In this document: positions 37,082 to 43,201 of the stretch, one piece after another
How positions within the stretch are numbered: the first letter of the stretch is position 1
How the letters are laid out: every line of letters starts with the position of its first letter
Notes under the pieces: generated by a model
What the model saw: the letters and a program-made list of their open reading frames with translations, nothing else
What the model was told of the DNA's origin: nothing
Databases searched by the model: none
Position numbers and translations under genes: made by a program
Assembly: GCA_001872265.1 (NCBI GenBank)
Contig: MNWE01000046.1
Span: 1-43,201, forward strand
Source of the DNA: Parcubacteria group bacterium CG1_02_39_15
GTDB lineage: Bacteria; Patescibacteriota; Minisyncoccia; Minisyncoccales; Paceibacteraceae
Length of the DNA: 43,201 nt
Direction: 5' to 3'

Positions 37082-38170
37082 ATGGTTCTTAATATCCTAA
37101 TTGCTTTTTTCAGTTTAATTGGTCTATTGACTCTCCACGAATTTGGCCACTTTGTTTTAGCAAAAAGATGCGGAGTGAAAGTGGAAGAATTTGGCATAGG
37201 TTACCCTCCAAAGTTATTCGGAAAAAAATTTGGCGAGACAGTTTATTCTTTAAACCTCTTGCCTTTTGGCGCTTTCGTTCGGATCCATGGCGAGGAGGGC
37301 GGCATTGAGGATTACCGAAGTTTCATTGGAAAACCGATGCGCCAGAGGGTATTAATTATTTTAGGAGGAGTGATTTCTTTCTGGATAATTGCTGCAATTT
37401 TATTAAGCATTACTTTTAGTTTAGGAATACCCACTCCGGTGAGCGATGAGATTAACCAAGGGATAGTTGCTCCCCAGGTTCAAATTGCCCAGGTCGCCGA
37501 AGATTCGCCAGCCGAAGTCGCCGGACTCCAACCCCTTGATATTATTAAAGAAATAAAATATCAAGATTCTGTTTTGCGCAGCGACAAAGTTAATGAAATA
37601 ACTAATTTTATTAATGAACATCGCGGCAAGGAAATCACTTTAACAATTCAAAGATGGGAAGAAATCATTGAGGTTAGTTTGGTTCCTCGCTTATCGCCGC
37701 CGGCGGGGGAGGGAGCAACGGGAGTGGCTTTAGTCAGAACCGCTCTGCGTTCCTTTCCCTGGTATGAGTCTCCTTGGCGAGGAATAACTGCTACCGGCCA
37801 AATTACCGTTGCTGCCTTGCAGGGATTAGCCGGAGTATTCAGTCAAGTTCTTAAGGGGGAAGGCCTTCCGGCCGGTGCTTCTTTAATGGGGCCTTTAGGA
37901 ATTTTTGATTTCCTGAGACATGCCTGGCAGTTAGGGTTAAGCTACTTTTTATATTTCACTGCTTTAATTTCCATATTATTAGCCATATTCAATCTTTTGC
38001 CCATTCCGGCTTTGGACGGAGGGAAACTGCTTTTTTTGACAATTGAAGCTGTAAGAAGAAAGCCGGTTCCTCAGAAAGTAGAACAAAACATCACCGCTTT
38101 CTTCTTCCTTTTATTGATTACTTTTATGATTTTTGTCACCATAAAATTTGATATACCGCGCATTTTCTGA
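37082..38170 (+). CDS. rseP: RseP-type site-2 protease with PDZ domain
   Basis: A 362-residue M50 protease. HEFGH is at residues 19-23 in the first helix, with FGIGYPPKLFGKKFGET and YSLNLLPFGAFVRIHGEEGG after it; a PDZ domain (~125-205, AQVAEDSPAEVAGLQPLDII) lies in the middle; NLLPIPALDGGKLLFL near 310 gives the third zinc ligand. It would cut membrane-bound regulators after a first cleavage. A PPAGEG segment at ~37697-37712 is GC-rich and repeat-like. No anti-sigma gene is visible nearby. Confidence 0.94.
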   Translation: MVLNILIAFFSLIGLLTLHEFGHFVLAKRCGVKVEEFGIGYPPKLFGKKFGETVYSLNLLPFGAFVRIHGEEGGIEDYRSFIGKPMRQRVLIILGGVISFWIIAAILLSITFSLGIPTPVSDEINQGIVAPQVQIAQVAEDSPAEVAGLQPLDIIKEIKYQDSVLRSDKVNEITNFINEHRGKEITLTIQRWEEIIEVSLVPRLSPPAGEGATGVALVRTALRSFPWYESPWRGITATGQITVAALQGLAGVFSQVLKGEGLPAGASLMGPLGIFDFLRHAWQLGLSYFLYFTALISILLAIFNLLPIPALDGGKLLFLTIEAVRRKPVPQKVEQNITAFFFLLLITFMIFVTIKFDIPRIF

Positions 38171-38212
38171 CGAAAATGCAAATTCCAAGGTATAAACATC
38201 ATATTTTTCTTT

Positions 38213-39460
38213 ATGAAACAATCTGAACTATTCGCCAAAACTTTAAAAGAGACGCCAAAAGACGAAAAAAGCATAAATAGCCAACTGCTTTTGAGGGCCG
38301 GCTTTATTTATAAAGAAATGGCTGGCGTTTTTACTTATTTGCCTTTGGGTTTGAAAGTTCTAAGGAAAATCGAAAACATTATTAGAGAAGAAATGAGCAA
38401 AATTTCTGGCCAAGAAATTTTAATGACTGTTTTCCAGCCAAAAAATCTTTGGGAAGAAACGGGCAGGTGGGCAAAAGAAATAGGAGAGGTTATGTATAAA
38501 TGTCAGGAAGATAAAAAAGAAATCGGTTTGGGGCCCACCCATGAAGAGATGATAACCGACATAGCCAGGCATTACGTTAAATCTTACGAGGACCTTCCTT
38601 TTTTTCTCTATCAAATTCAAACCAAATTTAGAAAAGAACCGAGGGCGAGATCGGGCTTGCTGCGGGGAAGGGAATTTGACATGAAAGATCTCTATAGTTT
38701 TCACAGCTCAGAAGAAGATTTTAAAAAATATTATCAAAAAGCAGCTCAGGCTTATTTAAAAATTTTCGAGAGATGCGGATTGGAAGCGATTTTAACTGAA
38801 GCTTCAGGAGCCGGGTTTACTAAAGAGTATACCCACGAATTCCAGGTTTTAGCCGAAGGAGGAGAGGATACTATTTTATATTGCTTGAAGGGAGATTTTG
38901 CTCAAAATAAAGAGATTGCCAAGTTGAAAGCTGGTGATAAGTGCCCTAAGTGTAAAAATATTTTAAAAGAAGGAAGTTCGATTGAGGTGGGGAATATTTT
39001 CCCCTTAGGGACTAAATATTCTCAAGCAATGGGAGCCTCTTTTATTGATAAAGATGGAAAAAGAAAATTAATTATAATGGGTTGCTACGGGATAGGGCCT
39101 TCTCGAACGATGGGCGCCATTGTTGAAGTGCGCCACGATGAAAAGGGTATAATCTGGCCAAGAGAAGTTTCTCCTTTTTTGGTCCATCTGATCCAAATTG
39201 AGAATAACAAAAAGGTCAAAAAAGCGGCTGAAAATCTTTATCAAGATTTACAGAGGAGGGAAATCGAAGTATTATATGACGATAGAGATAAGACGGCTGG
39301 AGAAAAATTCGCCGACGCTGACCTAATTGGCATACCAACCCGTTTAGTTATCAGTGAGAGAACCCTAAAACAAAACTGTGTAGAGATAAAAAAGAGAAGT
39401 GAAAAGAAAACTAAATTAGTTAAACTTTCGTATATTCGTAAAAATTTCGTAATTTCGTAG
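38213..39460 (+). CDS. proS: Prolyl-tRNA synthetase without editing insertion
   Basis: A 415-residue class II synthetase: GVFTYLPLGLKVLRKIENII, GLGPTHEEMITDIAR, FRKEPRARSGLLRGREFDMK, MGCYGIGPSRTMGAIVE (motif 3), and an anticodon-binding domain with VLYDDRDKTAGEKFADADLI, GIPTRLVIS. It is bacterial in sequence but lacks the ~180-residue INS editing domain found in E. coli ProRS (572 aa), as do alphaproteobacterial and mitochondrial forms. Mischarged Ala-tRNAPro would need another solution. A tRNA-Pro(GGG) lies at the other end of the window. It is 3 nt from the second mreB. Confidence 0.94.
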   Translation: MKQSELFAKTLKETPKDEKSINSQLLLRAGFIYKEMAGVFTYLPLGLKVLRKIENIIREEMSKISGQEILMTVFQPKNLWEETGRWAKEIGEVMYKCQEDKKEIGLGPTHEEMITDIARHYVKSYEDLPFFLYQIQTKFRKEPRARSGLLRGREFDMKDLYSFHSSEEDFKKYYQKAAQAYLKIFERCGLEAILTEASGAGFTKEYTHEFQVLAEGGEDTILYCLKGDFAQNKEIAKLKAGDKCPKCKNILKEGSSIEVGNIFPLGTKYSQAMGASFIDKDGKRKLIIMGCYGIGPSRTMGAIVEVRHDEKGIIWPREVSPFLVHLIQIENNKKVKKAAENLYQDLQRREIEVLYDDRDKTAGEKFADADLIGIPTRLVISERTLKQNCVEIKKRSEKKTKLVKLSYIRKNFVIS

Positions 39461-39463
39461 GGT

Positions 39464-40516
39464 ATGTTAAACAAACTTCTCCATCTTTTTTCAGAAGACA
39501 TAGCTATTGATTTGGGAACAGCCAACTCGGAGGTTTATGTTCGGGGTCGGGGAATCGTTATCCAGGAACCTTCGGTAGTGGCAATAAATCAGAAAACCGG
39601 CCAGATTTTGGCTATCGGCCTGGAAGCTAAAAAAATGGTAGGCAGAACGCCAGCTCACATTGTTGCCACCAGGCCTCTTAGAGCAGGAGTGATTTCTGAT
39701 TTTGAGGTAACCGAGCAAATGCTGAGGTATTTTATTGAAAAAGCCCATAAAAGAAGATGGCCTCTGAATCCTCGGCCAAGAATAATTATTGGTATTCCCT
39801 CCGGCGTAACTGAAGTGGAGACAAAGGCAGTGATTGATGCTGGAAAATCGGCCGGGGCAAGAGAGGTCTTTTTGATTGAAGAACCCATGGCAGCCGCTAT
39901 TGGCGCCCGTCTTCCGGTTCAGGAAGCAGGGGGCAATTTTGTTGTTGATATTGGTGGCGGGACAACCGAAGTGGCAATTATTTCTTTGGGAGGAATAGTT
40001 TTGGCTAAAAGTTTAAGAGTGGCCGGAGATAAACTTAATGAAGATATAATTCAGTTTGCTCAAGAAGAATATAAATTATTAATTGGCGAGAGAACCGCCG
40101 AAGCCATCAAGATTGGCATTGGCTCAGCTTATCCCCTTAAAGACAAAAGGGAGTTGCCAATGCGAGGCAGAAACTTAGTCACCGGCCTACCCGAAGAAAT
40201 TATGGTTTCTGACGAAGATATAAGAAGGGCAATGGAAAAATCAGTGAAGCAAATTATTGCCGAAATTAAAACAGCGGTTGAGGAAACGCCGCCCGAATTA
40301 TTGGCCGATGTGATGGCTCAAGGAATTCATCTGTCTGGAGGGGGCTCACTTCTGCGAGGCCTAGATATTTTAGTGGCTAAGGAAACCAAGATTCCGACTA
40401 AAATGATTGAAGATCCCATGACTGCCGTAGTGAGGGGAGCGGGTCAGGTGCTGGAAAATCTTGATGAATTGCAAGAAGTATTAGTGGAAACCGAGGAACT
40501 GGAACCACCCCGTTAA
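39464..40516 (+). CDS. mreB: MreB/Mbl actin-like protein, copy 2
   Basis: A 350-residue MreB: DIAIDLGTANSEVYVRGRGI, EPSVVAINQ, RPLRAGVISDFEVTEQMLRY, RIIIGIPSGVTEVETKAVID, EEPMAAAIGARLPV, VVDIGGGTTEVAIISLGGIV and GIHLSGGGSLLRGLDILVAK. It is clearly distinct from copy 1 at 34484 and closer to the canonical form (T-A-N-S at the phosphate loop). Its last residues (PPR) and stop come from CCCCGTTAAAATTT at 40508-40521, a likely remnant of the same mobile-element arm. Both copies together suggest two filament types. Confidence 0.94.
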   Translation: MLNKLLHLFSEDIAIDLGTANSEVYVRGRGIVIQEPSVVAINQKTGQILAIGLEAKKMVGRTPAHIVATRPLRAGVISDFEVTEQMLRYFIEKAHKRRWPLNPRPRIIIGIPSGVTEVETKAVIDAGKSAGAREVFLIEEPMAAAIGARLPVQEAGGNFVVDIGGGTTEVAIISLGGIVLAKSLRVAGDKLNEDIIQFAQEEYKLLIGERTAEAIKIGIGSAYPLKDKRELPMRGRNLVTGLPEEIMVSDEDIRRAMEKSVKQIIAEIKTAVEETPPELLADVMAQGIHLSGGGSLLRGLDILVAKETKIPTKMIEDPMTAVVRGAGQVLENLDELQEVLVETEELEPPR

Positions 40517-40538
40517 AATTTCTAATTTCTAAACCTTT

Positions 40539-40823
40539 ATGATTACTAGGAAAGAGGTTCAACACATCGCAAAATTAGCAAGATTGGGCTTAACAGAAAA
40601 AGAAATGGGGAAGTTCCAAAAGGAGCTTTCAAAGATTTTAGATTATATAGAGAAACTGAAAAAGGTTAATGTCTCTGAGGTGGAGCCGACAAGCCATTCC
40701 ACCAAAATTGAGAATGTGATGAGAGCAGATAAAAGTTTAAAGTTTAAAGTTCAAAGTTCAAAGTTAATGGAGCTGGCGCCGGAGACTAAAAACGGCTACT
40801 TAAAAGTAAAATCCATATTCTAA
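40539..40823 (+). CDS. gatC: Asp/Glu-tRNA amidotransferase subunit C
   Basis: A 94-residue GatC: VQHIAKLARLGLTEKEMGKF, QKELSKILDYIEKLKKVNVS, EVEPTSHSTKIENVMRADKS. It wraps GatA to GatB in the enzyme that makes Gln-tRNA (or Asn-tRNA) from misacylated precursors. gatB is not in the window. The stretch SLKFKVQSSKLMEL is encoded by AGTTTAAAGTTCAAAG-type direct repeats (40731-40767) and looks like an in-frame insert before the C-terminal KNGYLKVKSIF. The last base of its stop codon is the first base of the gatA ATG. Confidence 0.93.
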   Translation: MITRKEVQHIAKLARLGLTEKEMGKFQKELSKILDYIEKLKKVNVSEVEPTSHSTKIENVMRADKSLKFKVQSSKLMELAPETKNGYLKVKSIF

Positions 40824-42289
40824 TGGGGCTTACTGATTTGACAATTACCCAGGCTCATCAGGGATTAGTCAAAAAGGAATTTTCAGCTTTAGAACTTTGC
40901 AAGGCCTATTTAGACAAAATCAAAGAAAGAGACAGAGAGATATTTGCCTTTTTAACTGTCGTAGAAAATCTTGCTCTTTCTCAAGCAAAAGAGGTTGATG
41001 ATTTAATTTCTGCCGGAGAAAAAATTCCGATTTTAGCCGGTATTCCTTCGGCCATCAAAGATGTCATTTTAATTGAAGGAATTCGTTGTACGGCCGGTTC
41101 CAAAATCTTGGAAAATTACGTTGCTCCTTATGATGCGACAGTAATTAAAAAACTCAAAGGAGAGAAAGCGGTTTTTTTGGGAAAAACAAATTTAGACGAG
41201 TTTGCCATGGGTGCCTCCACCGAGCATTCGGCTTTTGGCCCGACCAGAAATCCTCGTGATTTAACTCGGGTTCCCGGCGGTTCCTCCGGCGGCTCGGCTG
41301 CCGCTGTGGCGGCTCAAGAGTGTATTTATGCTTTGGGTTCAGATACCGGAGGTTCAATTCGCCAGCCAGCTTCCTTTTGCGGAGTGGTAGGATTAAAACC
41401 GACTTACGGAGCAGTATCAAGATATGGTTTAATCGCTTTTGCTTCTTCCTTAGACCAAATCGGGCCAATAACAAAAAATGTAGAGGATTGTAAAATAGTT
41501 TTCGATGCTATCAAAGGAAAGGACGAGATGGATTCTACAAGCATTGATTTAAATTCCAAATTCCAAAATCCAAATTACAAACAAATTCCAAATTCCAAAT
41601 TCCAAATTAGAAACCTGCGACTCGGCGTACCGAAAGAATATTTTGTTAAAGGGTTGGATCCAGGAATAGAAAAATTAGTGAAAGCGGCGATTAAAAAATA
41701 CGAAGAAATGGGAGCTAAAATTGAGGAGGTAAGCCTGCCTCATACAGAATACGCCCTACCAGCTTATTATATAATTAATCCTTCTGAGGCTTCAGCTAAT
41801 TTAGCTCGTTACGACGGTATAAAGTTTGGCTACTCCGTAGCCAAACCACAGACAAACACAGATACTTTATTAGACGTGTATTTAAAGAGCAGAGGACAGG
41901 GGTTTGGCCAAGAAGTAAGAAGGAGAATTATGCTGGGAACTTATTCTTTATCAGCCGGATATTATGAAGCTTATTATCTAAAAGCTCAAAAGGTGAGGAC
42001 CTTAGTAAAAAATGATTTTGAAAAGGTTTTTAAAGAAGTAGACGCTATTTTAGGCCCGGTTTCGCCAATTCTTCCTTTTAAAATAGGCGAGAAGGTCGGT
42101 GATCCTCTTTCAATGTATTTAGTCGATGTTTACACAGTCGCCATTAATTTGGTAGGGGTGCCGGCTCTTTCCCTGCCCTGCGGAAAAGTGGGGCAGCTGC
42201 CGGTCGGCCTGCAAATTATTGGCAAACCGTTTGAAGAAGATATAATTTTAGAAATAGGAGAAAAATTTGAACAAACATGTCAGAAATAA
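40823..42289 (+). CDS. gatA: Asp/Glu-tRNA amidotransferase subunit A
   Basis: A 488-residue amidase-signature enzyme. The catalytic triad falls at K79 (SAIKDV), S154 (GGSSGGSAAAVA) and S178 (GSDTGGSIRQPASFCG), in step with well-studied GatA proteins. It releases ammonia from glutamine for transfer to Glu-tRNA(Gln). Residues ~244-264 (LNSKFQNPNYKQIPNSKFQ) are translated from an AATTCC-type repeat (41551-41614) inserted just before the conserved LRLGVPKEYF. It starts on the gatC stop (TAATG) and overlaps the next gene by 13 bp. Confidence 0.95.
   Translation: MGLTDLTITQAHQGLVKKEFSALELCKAYLDKIKERDREIFAFLTVVENLALSQAKEVDDLISAGEKIPILAGIPSAIKDVILIEGIRCTAGSKILENYVAPYDATVIKKLKGEKAVFLGKTNLDEFAMGASTEHSAFGPTRNPRDLTRVPGGSSGGSAAAVAAQECIYALGSDTGGSIRQPASFCGVVGLKPTYGAVSRYGLIAFASSLDQIGPITKNVEDCKIVFDAIKGKDEMDSTSIDLNSKFQNPNYKQIPNSKFQIRNLRLGVPKEYFVKGLDPGIEKLVKAAIKKYEEMGAKIEEVSLPHTEYALPAYYIINPSEASANLARYDGIKFGYSVAKPQTNTDTLLDVYLKSRGQGFGQEVRRRIMLGTYSLSAGYYEAYYLKAQKVRTLVKNDFEKVFKEVDAILGPVSPILPFKIGEKVGDPLSMYLVDVYTVAINLVGVPALSLPCGKVGQLPVGLQIIGKPFEEDIILEIGEKFEQTCQK
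41551..41614. repeat. AATTCC-type repeat half inside gatA
   Basis: AAATTCCAAATTCCAAAATC, CAAATTACAAACAAATTCC and AAATTCCAAATTCC match the left halves of the intergenic repeats. The right half is missing and the frame is kept open. Confidence 0.85.
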
Positions 42290-42798
42290 TCCAAGGTATT
42301 ATTCATTTTATTCTTTCGCCAACTTTTCCCGATTGGGTAAAATTAATAAGGTTTATTTTTATAATTATAAGTTTTTTCTTTTTAGGATATGTTATTTGGG
42401 CTTTACTTAAGACCTCCTGGTTTTATCGGTTAGTCATCTGGGATTTAGAAGAAATTTTAACCTATCGTCCTTTTGGGGTAAGAAAGATTGTCAGAGATTG
42501 GCAAAAAATCAAAGCTGGCTTAATAACAGGCCAAGAGTCAGAATATAAATTGGCGGTTTTTAAGGCAGATGCCATGTTAGATAGAATTTTAACTGGAATG
42601 GGATTTGGCGGAAAAACCTTGGGCGAGAGGCTGACCAAGCTGACAATCGCTTCTGTTCCTAACGTTGAAGACGTTAAACAGGCCCATAAAACCCGCAATA
42701 ATATCGTTCACGACCCGGATTATCGTTTAAGCTTAGAAGAGGCCAAAAAAACAGTTGAAACTTACGAAAAAGCCCTGACCGATTTACAAGCCCTCTAA
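42277..42798 (+). CDS. Membrane protein with C-terminal HEPN-like motif
   Basis: A 173-residue protein, not recognised with confidence. One or two hydrophobic segments (~20-46, WVKLIRFIFIIISFFFLGYV) are followed by a soluble helical part. The C-terminal stretch KTRNNIVHDPDYRLSLEEAK contains R-N-N-I-V-H, the Rx4H pattern of HEPN domains, set between helices that end AKKTVETYEKALTDL. HEPN proteins include RNases and scaffolds; catalytic function is inferred from the motif alone. It overlaps gatA by 13 bp and ends 18 nt before the intron-bearing tRNA. Confidence 0.6.
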   Translation: MSEIIQGIIHFILSPTFPDWVKLIRFIFIIISFFFLGYVIWALLKTSWFYRLVIWDLEEILTYRPFGVRKIVRDWQKIKAGLITGQESEYKLAVFKADAMLDRILTGMGFGGKTLGERLTKLTIASVPNVEDVKQAHKTRNNIVHDPDYRLSLEEAKKTVETYEKALTDLQAL

Positions 42799-42816
42799 AG
42801 CGTGTTAATATACCGT

Positions 42817-43117
42817 CGCGGGATGGAGAAGTAGTATCTTGCGAGGCCCATAAAATTTTGTGGCCCAGGGTGGCAACATCCTGTGGAAAACTTCCTAAAT
42901 TGCTGGGAACCCCTACTTTTCAGCTTAGAAGGTAGGGCAATCAGCAGCCAAGCCCTGTGAGATAATTTCATATCTTATAGGGAAGGTTCAGAGACTATAA
43001 TGGAAGCCCCATGAGATAATTTTCTATCTCACGGGGGTGGTATAGTCCGTCCCATTTGGTAACAAATGGATTAACATAGAGAACCTCGAGACGTGGGTGC
43101 AATTCCCACTCCCGCAA
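42817..43117 (+). tRNA. Initiator-type tRNA-Met (CAT), interrupted by a group I intron
   Basis: 5' exon 42817-42851, 3' exon 43082-43117. Spliced: acceptor CGCGGGA/TCCCGCA with the C1-A72 mismatch that marks bacterial initiators, D-stem GAGA/TCTT, anticodon stem CGAGG/CCTCG, T-stem GTGGG/CCCAC, A73; CCA is not encoded. The anticodon CAT (42849-42851) ends at the 5' splice site. Unusual: C at position 33 instead of U, T-loop TGCAATT (G55 instead of U55), a 7-nt D-loop without the G18G19 pair, and A29-U41 in place of one of the three G-C pairs of initiators. Confidence 0.85.
42852..43081 (+). ncRNA. Group I self-splicing intron (230 nt, no ORF)
   Basis: P1 pairs the exon end GGCCCAU with GUGGCCC (42860-42866), giving the required U-G wobble at the splice site. 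P5 CCCTAC/GTAGGG, P4 TGCTG/CAGCA with the GGGCAATCAGCAGCCAAGCC core, P7 GACTATA (42993-42999) with TATAGTC (43041-43047) inside the diagnostic TTCAGAGACTATAATGG, and P8 CCCCATGAGATA/TATCTCACGGGG. The intron ends in G (43081). The core matches the small IC3-like introns of bacterial and plastid tRNA genes. No homing endonuclease is encoded. Confidence 0.92.
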
Positions 43118-43131
43118 CAAGGAAGGTGCCG

Positions 43132-43201
43132 GCCGGGGTAGCTCAGCGGTTAGTAGCAGGGTCTTCATAAGGCCAAGGTCGTGAGTTCAAATCTCACCCC
43201 C
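43132..43201 (+). tRNA. tRNA-Met or tRNA-Ile2 (anticodon CAT), 3' end cut by window
   Basis: Acceptor GCCGGGG with CCCC visible before the window ends, D-loop with G18G19, anticodon loop TTCATAA (CAT at 43166-43168, normal U33), T-arm GTGAG-TTCAAAT-CTCAC. It starts 14 nt after the initiator-type tRNA. The D-stem has one extra T and the 27-43 pair is a mismatch. Elongator Met and lysidine-modified Ile cannot be told apart from this alone. Confidence 0.85.

Noticed and set aside
42817..43117. tRNA pseudogene fragments instead of an intron-bearing tRNA
   Set aside because: Both exons pair into a full cloverleaf, and the interruption has a complete group I core with U-G at the 5' site and terminal G. 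The odd bases are noted, but a random break would not leave these.

Overview
The window looks like a slice of a Candidate Phyla Radiation (Patescibacteria) chromosome, most likely Parcubacteria. The evidence is a long S10/spc/alpha-type ribosomal gene run with no rpmD (L30) between rpsE and rplO, very compact proteins (AlaRS of 556 aa, ProRS without a visible insertion domain, RpoA without its C-terminal domain), typical companion genes (baseplate-J-like membrane protein, PEGA-domain protein, YkuK/DUF458), and many short palindromic repeats between and inside genes. TGA is used as a stop (for example rplP and rpmJ), so this is not a UGA-recoding lineage. Nearly all start codons lack a Shine-Dalgarno sequence, and several predicted promoters put the transcription start only a few bases from the ATG.

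Layout. 1-1.5 kb: end of comEC and a long adenylate-kinase paralogue. 1.46-2.1 kb: a promoter, a rod-like structured RNA (possibly 6S RNA), opposed terminators, tRNA-Pro(GGG) and rpmB on the minus strand. 2.1-2.8 kb: a small M50 protease. 2.8-19.8 kb: rpsL-rpsG-fusA-tuf-rpsJ-rplC-rplD-rplW-rplB-rpsS-rplV-rpsC-rplP-rpmC-rpsQ-rplN-rplX-rplE-rpsZ-rpsH-rplF-rplR-rpsE-rplO-secY-adk-map. 19.8-26.1 kb: a block set between map and infA (glycosyltransferase 2, galT-like, tpiA, ykuK-like, alaS, baseplate-J-like). 26.1-30.4 kb: infA-rpmJ-rpsM-rpsK-rpsD-rpoA-rplQ-rplM-rpsI from its own promoter. 30.7-34.2 kb: Cas4/RecB-like nuclease, PEGA protein (minus strand) and MFS transporter. 34.5-42.8 kb: mreB, holB, frr, rseP, proS, a second mreB, gatC, gatA and a membrane protein with a HEPN-like motif. 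42.8-43.2 kb: an initiator-type tRNA split by a 230-nt group I intron, then a second CAT-anticodon tRNA cut by the window end.

Most genes serve translation: ribosomal proteins, EF-G, EF-Tu, IF-1, RRF, AlaRS, ProRS, GatCA, Met aminopeptidase, tRNAs. SecY, two M50 proteases and two MreB proteins cover membrane and cell-shape functions. A few genes cover sugar metabolism (galT, tpiA) and nucleotide balance (two adenylate kinases).

The strongest unexpected signal is a family of small MITE-like elements (132-167 bp). Their terminal inverted repeats begin CCCCGTTAGAA, and each of three copies is flanked by an exact 4-bp direct repeat (TCAA, CTTG, TATG). One copy sits in the leader of mreB and has duplicated its start codon. 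Other repeat families have left in-frame inserts in essential genes (gatA, rplC, fusA, rpsE, gatC, galT). The group I intron in an initiator tRNA with non-canonical loop bases is the other main highlight.
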